64,000 bases of DNA. Origin: Mycoplasma sp. CAG:956 (GTDB lineage Bacteria; Bacillota_I; Bacilli_A; RF39; UBA660). A program made the translations under genes and the position numbers. Under the pieces are notes generated by a model that searched no databases, was not told the DNA's origin, and was given only the letters and a program-made list of their open reading frames with translations. The DNA lies in NCBI GenBank assembly GCA_000433475.1, contig HF993101.1:11889-75888 (forward strand), written 5' to 3'. Shown here piece by piece: positions 58,378-64,000 of this stretch. Numbering within the stretch: position 1 is the stretch's first letter; each line of letters opens with the position of its first letter.

Positions 58378-59139
58378 ATGTATGGAGCAGTAATTGGCGA
58401 TTTAGCTGGAAGTATTTATGAATATGATCAGTTAAAGAAAATTAAACCCATAAAAATGGATAAAGTAATTCCAGATAATGCTTTTTATAGTGATGATACT
58501 ATTCTTACGGTTGCTATTTGTGATGCTATTTTAAATGGTGGTGATTATGGTACTTATTTAAGAAAATATATTAAAGAGTATAGTAATTATCATCCTAATT
58601 TTAGCCCTTATTTTAAAAGCCCTTTTTCTCCTAATATTATGAAATGGGCAAATTCTTCTGATATTGGGACTAGTTTGGGTAACGGAGCTATGATGAGAAT
58701 TTCTGCTATTGGTTACCTTTTTGATACCGAAGAAGAAGTAATAAGAGAGGCCGCTTTAGCAACTATTCCTAGCCATAACTCGAAAGAAGCTCTATCTGCT
58801 GCGACGATTATTGCTTTAATGATATTTTATTTTCGGAAAGGCTTATCTAAGAAGGAAGTTTATGATTTATTAAATCTAAGTGCTGTTTATAGACCATTTG
58901 TCCATTTTAATACGACTTGTAAGGAAACTTTAAGTAATGTTCTATATGCCATATTTTATAGTACTTCTTTTAGTGATGCTGTTAGACTTACTTTGCTTAT
59001 GGGAGGAGATACAGATACTAATCTTTCAATAGTAGCCTCGGTGTGTGAAGCATTATATGGCATTTCTGATGATTTAATTAAAGAGGCTGAGGCTAGGATA
59101 CCACAGGATTTTTCTAGAATTTTAAGAAAAGTAAAATAA
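58378..59139 (+). CDS. ADP-ribosylglycohydrolase family protein
   Basis: A 253-residue protein with AGAGAGG before the ATG. It has the two metal-binding clusters of the ARH/DraG family: YGAVIGDLAGS at the N-terminus with YSDDTILT (about 37-44), and LLMGGDTDTNLS (about 203-214) near the C-terminus, plus GNGAMMRIS. These enzymes remove ADP-ribose from proteins, nucleic acids or small molecules. The target is unknown. It is shorter than many members (about 300) but keeps both metal sites. It lies 25 bp after the Nudix-like gene. Confidence 0.9.
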   Translation: MYGAVIGDLAGSIYEYDQLKKIKPIKMDKVIPDNAFYSDDTILTVAICDAILNGGDYGTYLRKYIKEYSNYHPNFSPYFKSPFSPNIMKWANSSDIGTSLGNGAMMRISAIGYLFDTEEEVIREAALATIPSHNSKEALSAATIIALMIFYFRKGLSKKEVYDLLNLSAVYRPFVHFNTTCKETLSNVLYAIFYSTSFSDAVRLTLLMGGDTDTNLSIVASVCEALYGISDDLIKEAEARIPQDFSRILRKVK

Positions 59140-59214
59140 AACATTTGAATAAATTAATAAATTTTAGCAAGACTAGGGATTAAATAAATAAAAAATAAAG
59201 AAAGAGTGATAAAG

Positions 59215-59775
59215 ATGCAAGGAAAAGTAGTAATTTTAACTGGTAATAAAAGAGCCGGTAAAACTACTCTGGCGAATAAATTAAATAAGGAATATAATTT
59301 TACCCATATAAATATGGATCAGATTTTAGATGCTGTAGATTATGTTTGTGATGAAAAGAATATTCCTCATTTTATAGATTGTTATTCTTTTTTAGAAAAG
59401 TTAGTAGATTTTGCTTGGCAAAATGCGAGAAATTATGGGGAAAATACGGTCATTGAGTATATTTTTAAAATTAGTGATGTTAAAAGATTACAAGAAAAAT
59501 ATGATATCGATGTGTATGCCCTATATACTGATACTGATGAAGAAAATTTAAGGAAGATATTAAAGAAGTATTCTAAGAAATTTGATTGGCCTATTTTAGT
59601 TGGCGATGATGATTTTAACCGTAACATTAAAGAAATATTAGAACTTAATAAGAAGTTAAAGAAAGAATGTATTAATAGTAAAATTAAATTAATTGATACT
59701 AGTTATGGTAAAAATAGAGAAGTAATTATTGATAATCTTAGTAAAGAAATTGGGATAATTAGAAAACAAATATAG
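59215..59775 (+). CDS. P-loop kinase-like protein (AAA/adenylate-kinase type)
   Basis: A 186-residue protein. ATG 59215 is preferred over GTG 59206, which lies in AAAGAGTGAT. Walker A GNKRAGKTTLA (about 9-19) is followed by a helical lid region, and later a run NLRKILKKYSKKFDWP with the Arg/Lys expected of a lid. The pattern VVILTGNKRAGKTTLANKL plus FTHINMDQIL is that of small-molecule or RNA-end kinases such as cytidylate or polynucleotide kinases. The substrate cannot be told. It continues the nucleotide-handling run. Confidence 0.7.
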   Translation: MQGKVVILTGNKRAGKTTLANKLNKEYNFTHINMDQILDAVDYVCDEKNIPHFIDCYSFLEKLVDFAWQNARNYGENTVIEYIFKISDVKRLQEKYDIDVYALYTDTDEENLRKILKKYSKKFDWPILVGDDDFNRNIKEILELNKKLKKECINSKIKLIDTSYGKNREVIIDNLSKEIGIIRKQI

Positions 59776-59795
59776 ACTATAGAAAGTGTAATGAC

Positions 59796-60308
59796 ATGAA
59801 AACGAAAATTATAAGTAAGACTTATTTAAGAGATATAGAAAAATATGAATTAAAAGTATATTTAGATTTAGATGATTATTATATTAGTGTTAAAAAGTTA
59901 ATAGAATGTAGGGAAAAATATATAATAGATGATAATGTAGTTGTTATGGATGATGGTTACTATGTTTTTGAAGTGATTCCCAAAGATAAAGATTATGCTA
60001 TGCGCTTATTTATAGATAAAGATAAGCAACCGTTAGAATATTATTTTGATATTTGTAGAAATGCTAGATTAGATTCTAAGTATAATATTCCAATGTATGA
60101 TGATTTATATTTAGATGTAACTTCGCTTTTTGGTAAAATTAATGTTTTAGATGAAGATGAACTTTTAGAGGCTTATAATATGGGGGAACTTACTAAGGAA
60201 GAATTAGATGGCATTTATGCTACTAAAGATAGATTGATTGAAGAGATAAAAAATGGTACTAATCCATGTATGCAAATTGATTATTTAAAATATTTAGATA
60301 ATATGTAA
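59796..60308 (+). CDS. DUF402 (FomD-like) family protein
   Basis: A 170-residue soluble protein, 20 bp after the kinase-like gene. The core YYFDICRNARLD ... PMYDDLYLDVTS with DEDELLEAYNMGELTKEE is the DUF402 pattern, a beta-barrel with conserved acidic and Tyr residues that binds metal. In FomD it hydrolyses a cytidylyl intermediate, and in Gram-positives it acts as a nucleoside tri-/diphosphatase. A nucleotide phosphatase role therefore fits the neighbours. Activity on a specific substrate is inference. No obvious strong ribosome site is seen (AGAAAGTG about 12 nt upstream). Confidence 0.75.
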   Translation: MKTKIISKTYLRDIEKYELKVYLDLDDYYISVKKLIECREKYIIDDNVVVMDDGYYVFEVIPKDKDYAMRLFIDKDKQPLEYYFDICRNARLDSKYNIPMYDDLYLDVTSLFGKINVLDEDELLEAYNMGELTKEELDGIYATKDRLIEEIKNGTNPCMQIDYLKYLDNM

Positions 60309-60348
60309 TTAGATAATATTTAAAATATTATAGTGATGGGGGATAAAA

Positions 60349-60873
60349 ATGAGTATTGAAAACGATGTAAAAAAGATAATTAGAGGAACTGGCTCTTATG
60401 ATAACGTGAAGTTTGGAAATACGGTATCAATAACTGGCGATGGTGGGAATGCCTGGAATTATTATGGACCAGCTTATAAGAAGTTAGCACCTCGGTTAAT
60501 GACTTATCTTATCTTTGCTGATGCTTTAGCTAATTTAGAAAAAATAAAGAATACTATATCTTTGGAAGAGTATGCAGCTAAGAAAAAAATGATAGAGTTT
60601 AATTATATTAAAAGCTATTATGAAACAAGATTAAAAGATTTAGACATGGAAATGTTTTTAAAGACTTTAGAAGAAAAATTTGGAACTAATATTATTTTTC
60701 TTTGCCATGAACCTGTTGGTGAGTTTTGCCATCGTAGAGTTTTAGCTGATTATATTGAATTACAAACAGGGGTTTATATTCCTGAAGTTAAAATTATTAC
60801 CAGTGATGAATTTACTTTAAAGAAGACTATTAGTTATAAAAAAGAATTACGAAGGGTAATGAAAAAAAGATAA
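60349..60873 (+). CDS. DUF488-like protein
   Basis: A 174-residue soluble protein with GGGGGAT before the ATG. The C-terminal part FLCHEPVGEFCHRRVLADYI is the DUF488 hallmark, C-x-x-E-x-x-x-x-C-H-R-x-x-L-A-x-x-I, with the paired Cys and His. The N-terminal half (GNTVSITGDGGNAWNYYGPA) is also close to the family's substrate-binding loop. The biochemical role of DUF488 is not established. It is 1 bp from the next gene and probably co-translated. Confidence 0.8.
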   Translation: MSIENDVKKIIRGTGSYDNVKFGNTVSITGDGGNAWNYYGPAYKKLAPRLMTYLIFADALANLEKIKNTISLEEYAAKKKMIEFNYIKSYYETRLKDLDMEMFLKTLEEKFGTNIIFLCHEPVGEFCHRRVLADYIELQTGVYIPEVKIITSDEFTLKKTISYKKELRRVMKKR

Positions 60874-60874
60874 G

Positions 60875-61531
60875 ATGGAACTTAAGGATTTAGTAAACTT
60901 TATTATAGATATTGTTAAGAAGAAAAATTTAAATAAAGTATATATATGTGGTAACGGTAGTAGTGGTAAGACAACTTTAAGCAAAGCTTTATATGATAAG
61001 GCTAGTATGATTGGTACATGTAATTTAATATCCTTAGATGATTATTTGGTAGATATTAATTTAAGAAAAAATTCTTTATGTACTTTTGATTATAATGGTA
61101 AAAAGTATCAAGGAAGATATACTTCTTCAAATGTTGAGTCTTACTTTTTAAAAGGAGTATATGAAGAATTATATAATATTGACCATGGATTAGAATGTTT
61201 TCATTTACCATATAAATATTATGAAAAAGATAAGATAAAAAAGTTATATCCTAATTACTTTTTAACTATTTTAGAAGGAGTAGGAACTTGTTTTTTAGAT
61301 AAAGAGGAAAGTAAGTCGTTAACTATTTTGTTAAAGTGTAATCAAACAGAAGAAATAAAAAGAAGAAAAAAAAGAACTTTAGAACTTAAGCGAGATACTT
61401 CTGAGTTATATGATGATATTAGAAATAAAGAATTTAAATTAAATGTGTTAAGTAAAGAAAATACTTTTGATTTAGTTTTGATAAGTGATGAAGATTATCA
61501 TTATCATATTATAAAAAGATCAGATAAATAA
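60875..61531 (+). CDS. Uridine-kinase-like P-loop protein
   Basis: A 218-residue protein whose ATG is 1 bp after the DUF488 stop, without a clear ribosome site of its own, so it is probably coupled. Walker A GNGSSGKTTLSKAL (about 27-40), a DDYL motif (about 58) and LEGVGTCFL (about 133-141) in place of the LEGI/DGx motif follow the uridine kinase/phosphoribulokinase fold. NRRKK-like basic lid residues follow (TEEIKRRKKRTLELKRD). It probably phosphorylates a nucleoside or sugar; the substrate is unknown. Confidence 0.75.
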   Translation: MELKDLVNFIIDIVKKKNLNKVYICGNGSSGKTTLSKALYDKASMIGTCNLISLDDYLVDINLRKNSLCTFDYNGKKYQGRYTSSNVESYFLKGVYEELYNIDHGLECFHLPYKYYEKDKIKKLYPNYFLTILEGVGTCFLDKEESKSLTILLKCNQTEEIKRRKKRTLELKRDTSELYDDIRNKEFKLNVLSKENTFDLVLISDEDYHYHIIKRSDK

Positions 61532-61549
61532 GGAAAGAAAATTTTTGAT

Positions 61550-61981
61550 ATGGAAAAAAAGATAAATTATATGATATTAAATAATAAAAATGTTGGTATA
61601 AGTAAGATAGAACTTAATAAAGATGAACTTAATATTACTGATAAAACTGGTAAGTATAATTTGCATGTAACTGTTGCCTATGATTGGAAAAAGATTAATC
61701 AAGTTGGCATTGGCAAAGAAGAAGATATTAGTTTTAATGAATATTATTTAAGTGAAAATAATGAATCAGTTTTAATTTGGCCTGATGTTTGTAAGCTAAA
61801 GAAAATAAGAGAAGATTATGTATCTTTTTATTTGGAATTTTTAAATATTGATAATAATAAGGATACTTGTTATATGAATAAAAGAGGACATTTTGATATA
61901 TCTTTAGATTCTTTAGAAGTAAAAGTTTATATTAATTATAGGGATGCTAAAGAAGGAAAAATTGTCTATCAAGTAGATTAA
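61550..61981 (+). CDS. Hypothetical beta-rich protein (143 aa)
   Basis: A 143-residue soluble protein with AGGAAAG before the ATG, 18 bp after the uridine-kinase-like gene. The sequence is mostly beta strand (KIELNKDELNITDKTGKYNL, YCLSFYLEFLN-like) with a Tyr-rich middle, and I recognise no family. It is the last gene of the co-directional run. A shared hairpin at 62004-62023 separates it from the convergent minus-strand pair. Confidence 0.5.
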   Translation: MEKKINYMILNNKNVGISKIELNKDELNITDKTGKYNLHVTVAYDWKKINQVGIGKEEDISFNEYYLSENNESVLIWPDVCKLKKIREDYVSFYLEFLNIDNNKDTCYMNKRGHFDISLDSLEVKVYINYRDAKEGKIVYQVD

Positions 61982-62003
61982 ATAGAAAGAAGAAATAAAA
62001 AAA

Positions 62004-62023
62004 GAATCACTTTAAAGTGGTTC
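62004..62023. terminator. Bidirectional terminator-like palindrome
   Basis: GAATCACTTT/AAAGTGGTTC with A-runs to the left, giving a T-run on the minus strand. It overlaps the TGA stop of the minus-strand gene ending at 62007. Confidence 0.7.
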
Positions 62024-62900
62024 CGTTTTCTTTATTAACATTATTTTTATGTTCAAGATATTTTTGGTAGTAACCATTTAAGAGGTCGATTATTCTAATG
62101 TAATCTTCTGAATAAATGCCTTGTGCAAAATAATCAGCTTCTCTATGAATAGCATTACTTTTTCTAGCAACTGAATCGTAACGGTTATAATCTTCGTTTT
62201 TACCTGTTTTTTGAGCAACTCCAAGGATAATAGTCATACCATGATATCTTTCAAAGGCAATACGATAATCATGACCAAGACGTATGCGTAGATAAGAAGT
62301 TCCATAATGGCTATTAACATGATCAATACCTTCACTGGTTGGAATATTATCTTGGGTGGCTAAAGGGTTATTTAATTTGTTAATTAAGTTAATAACATTA
62401 TCAGGACTTAAACTTTTAATATCATCATAAGAGTAACCTGAAAAGAAAATACGATATTTTTTAGCAATTAAGAAGGGAAGAGTTTGTTCTTGCTTTTTTT
62501 TAAAATCAACAATAAACTGAGTTATATAATTAAATCCTTCTTCAATGTCTAAAATTAAATCAGTTTCTTTTAAATAGGCTATTTGTTCAGTAATATCAAA
62601 AATATCTCCAAATAAAATTTCGTTTAAAGTTTTTATTTTTTCAATAAGAGAGTATATGGCAAAAGCTCCAAGGTCTTTTGTATCATAAGTGGTACTTTTA
62701 AAGTGTTCTATATTTTTATTAAAGGAAATATCGTAGTTATAGTAATCTTCAATACGAGTAAATCCATTAAGTTCAAATAAAGCAAAGTTATTTAAGATTT
62801 CTTTTAGGTTAGTAATTATTTTTAAACGGAAGTCATCGTTAATAGCTAAATTATCGTTAGAAGTGTAAGCATTAATTATTTCTTTAATATTATCTTGCAT
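62007..62900 (-). CDS. Protein with a possible RelE-like C-terminal domain
   Basis: A 297-residue soluble protein. AAAGGAAG precedes the ATG on the minus strand, inside the end of the preceding gene (11-bp overlap). The N-terminal 180 residues are helical and unrecognised. The C-terminal part (about 195-260), YLRIRLGHDYRIAFERYHGM then TIILGVAQKTGKNEDYNR, has the spacing of RelE/ParE-like toxins (L-R-x-x-x-x-x-Y-R-I followed by a strand I-x-L-L). Catalytic residues of known RelE vary, so activity is not shown. It uses TGA as stop. With its partner it may form a toxin-antitoxin-like pair. Confidence 0.5.
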   Translation of the reverse strand: MQDNIKEIINAYTSNDNLAINDDFRLKIITNLKEILNNFALFELNGFTRIEDYYNYDISFNKNIEHFKSTTYDTKDLGAFAIYSLIEKIKTLNEILFGDIFDITEQIAYLKETDLILDIEEGFNYITQFIVDFKKKQEQTLPFLIAKKYRIFFSGYSYDDIKSLSPDNVINLINKLNNPLATQDNIPTSEGIDHVNSHYGTSYLRIRLGHDYRIAFERYHGMTIILGVAQKTGKNEDYNRYDSVARKSNAIHREADYFAQGIYSEDYIRIIDLLNGYYQKYLEHKNNVNKENGTTLK

Positions 62901-63294
62901 GTTGTTCTTCCTTTAAGCCCATGCAAACTACATCGGCATGACTAGAACTAATATTACATTTGGCTTTTAATTTTTCTAGTTGATAGCATAATTTAATAAT
63001 ATCTTGTTTATTATCGTCATTTGCTTTTAGAGTAATGGCTTTATCATAAATTTCAAGTAATCTTTCTAAGTGTTCACCACTTAATTGATTGGTGTTTTTT
63101 AAATACTCTTTTGTTTTTATTAAATCGTTTGTTAAAACACTTTTGGAGTCTGGGTAAGTAGCAAGGCTGATTTGTTCGATGTTTTTATTTGCAACAATGT
63201 ATCTAAGAACAAACTTTTTATCTTCAGGTGTAAGATTGCCTTTAGCAAGATATTCCTTTAATATTTTCATGTAGTCAGAATAATCAGAATTCAT
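62890..63294 (-). CDS. Small partner protein of the RelE-like gene (134 aa)
   Basis: A 134-residue charged, helical protein with AAGGAGGG before the ATG at 63294 and a TATAGT-like -10 just upstream. It is the first gene of a two-gene minus-strand unit overlapping the next by 11 bp. A C-terminal stretch with two Cys and two His (CNISSSHADVVCMG) is near its end. There is no recognised DNA-binding motif (HTH, ribbon-helix-helix), so a classical antitoxin label would be premature. Order and coupling resemble antitoxin-toxin operons. Confidence 0.5.
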   Translation of the reverse strand: MNSDYSDYMKILKEYLAKGNLTPEDKKFVLRYIVANKNIEQISLATYPDSKSVLTNDLIKTKEYLKNTNQLSGEHLERLLEIYDKAITLKANDDNKQDIIKLCYQLEKLKAKCNISSSHADVVCMGLKEEQHAR

Positions 63295-63488
63295 AATTTT
63301 CCCTCCTTAAACTTGTCATTACTATAGCACAAAATAAGAAAAATTGATAGGGTTAAATTTTGGTTTGATATTTGGAAATAAATATATAAGGTTACTAAAT
63401 TATGGGGTGTAGTGTTAAGAAATTGAGTAGTCATATTTTATTAGATGGCATTTTGGTTATTAGGAATTATTAAAAATGTAATTGGAAT

Positions 63489-63498
63489 AATGTACATT
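63489..63498. repeat. 10-bp palindrome AATGTACATT
   Basis: Perfect palindrome. Its central octamer ATGTACAT recurs at 63858-63865, on the other side of the surface-protein fragment and 36 bp before the ABC-permease-like start. Possible operator pair, low certainty. Confidence 0.3.
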
Positions 63499-63562
63499 AG
63501 TTAAGGATGTGAAACGAATATGTATAATAGAGTATGGTTTCATTAATGTTTAATAATAATGA

Positions 63563-63841
63563 TATAAAGGTTATTTAAAAGACGAAGATGGATTAAAATT
63601 CACAATAGGAAATGATACTCATTATTCATATACAACTTATGGTGCTTTTATAACAGTAACTTATAAAAACACACTAATAAAAGGTCAACTTGAAATTAAG
63701 AAAACAATAGAAAATTTAGTAATCAAAGATGATAAATACACTTACAAAGATAAAAAATTAAGTGGTGTAACATTTGAGATTTATGTAGAAGAAGATATTA
63801 AATCTGCCGATGGAAAAATTGACAAAAACCCAAAAAAATAA
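63563..63841 (+). pseudogene. Cna_B/SpaA-like surface-domain fragment
   Basis: Open frame from after TGA 63560-63562 to TAA 63839-63841, with no ATG start. It reads DGLKFTIGNDTHYSYTT, GAFITVTYKNTLIKGQLEIK and LSGVTFEIYVEEDIKSADGK. The pattern G-x-L-E-I-x-K-T ... L-x-G-V-x-F-x-I-Y is that of Cna_B/prealbumin-like domains of sortase-anchored surface proteins and pilins. Both the export signal and the anchor are missing, so it is a relic. The rest of 63295-63900 shows no other gene. Confidence 0.65.
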
Positions 63842-63900
63842 TACAATTACGTGGGTTATGTACATTCTTAAAAAAAATTTGAAGATAGGAGGTTGATAAA

Positions 63901-64000
63901 ATGCTAAAAAATGCTATAGCATATGTTTTAAGAAAAAGAAATAGAACAATTATAGTATTTATTATTTTAACAGTAGTTCTCTCTTGTTTATATTCATGTT
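63901..64000 (+). CDS. ABC-transporter permease-like protein, 5' end (cut by window edge)
   Basis: ATG 63901 follows TAGGAGG (63888-63894). The visible N-terminus (MLKNAIAYVLRKRNRT then IIVFIILTVVLSCLYSC) is a short basic segment leading into a hydrophobic helix. This is the usual start of FtsX/MacB-type ABC permeases, where the first helix follows a K-N-A-x-x-Y-x-x-R-K motif. Only 33 residues are inside the window, so the family call is tentative. Confidence 0.55.
   Translation, partial: MLKNAIAYVLRKRNRTIIVFIILTVVLSCLYSC

Noticed and set aside
1..64000. Alternative genetic code (TGA = Trp), considered because of the AT-rich, reduced genome
   Set aside because: TGG is used throughout for Trp, long frames have no internal TGA, and the gene at 62007 ends in TGA.
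1..64000. CRISPR array or insertion sequence
   Set aside because: No regularly spaced repeats with unique spacers and no transposase-like frame seen on either strand.

Overview
The window is a very AT-rich (roughly 27-30% G+C by eye), densely coded low-GC Gram-positive chromosome segment. It carries AddAB, ThiI, AckA, EzrA, FtsY, a YlxM-like protein, Fhs, SpoVS, Ddl/MurF, SufB, a type VIIb secretion ATPase and an NPxTG wall-anchored protein. This points to an uncultured Bacilli/Firmicutes lineage, possibly a gut RF39-like group; that placement is inferred from gene content, not measured. The standard bacterial code fits: TGA ends the gene at 62007, and TGG is used for Trp.

Region by region. 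1-3,940: membrane/beta-propeller protein, a serpin fossil, thiI. 3,980-6,135: ackA and nrnA. 6,136-12,297: an inverted-repeat cassette ahead of a surface-protein gene, a second exported protein of the same family, ezrA, and an NPETG sortase substrate. 12,414-15,144: an alpha/beta hydrolase, tRNA-His, small genes and a decayed surface-protein fragment. 15,145-22,068: addB-addA and, convergent, pyk. 22,401-36,872: a type VIIb secretion island: essC, a ubiquitin-like protein, helical proteins, a WXG-like secreted protein, a DUF4176 protein, and two large putative effectors (transglutaminase-like and cysteine-peptidase-like). The effectors share an N-terminal motif, and a decayed third copy of it lies between them. 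37,075-48,008: housekeeping genes (hydrolase-murF-ddl-pilin; ftsY-fhs-ylxM; PAP2; SDR and a PLP enzyme; Bax-inhibitor). 48,069-55,220: paralogous membrane and surface proteins, spoVS, a tandem duplication, and a second inverted-repeat cassette. 55,304-57,122: sufB and ssb. 57,462-61,981: a run of small nucleotide-, ADP-ribose- and kinase-like enzymes. 62,007-63,294: a two-gene toxin-antitoxin-like pair on the minus strand. The right end holds a Cna_B/SpaA-like fragment and the start of an ABC-permease-like gene.

Most notable signals. (1) Two 26-27 bp sites in inverted orientation flank 237-238 bp upstream of two paralogous surface-protein genes. Both loci use the same 10-bp arms but different 7-bp asymmetric cores that match only within each locus, which is what a pair of independent site-specific invertible switches would look like. 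(2) The surface-protein gene at 51011 ends in a GC-rich, AAC-rich block whose codons look like a diversity-generating retroelement variable repeat. (3) Two type VII-linked effectors share an N-terminal leader motif, with a fossil third copy between them. (4) A perfect 16-bp inverted repeat lies inside the small type VII gene downstream of essC. No recombinase, reverse transcriptase, sortase or other core type VII gene (EssA/EssB/EsaA) is visible here, so these systems would have to be completed elsewhere in the genome.
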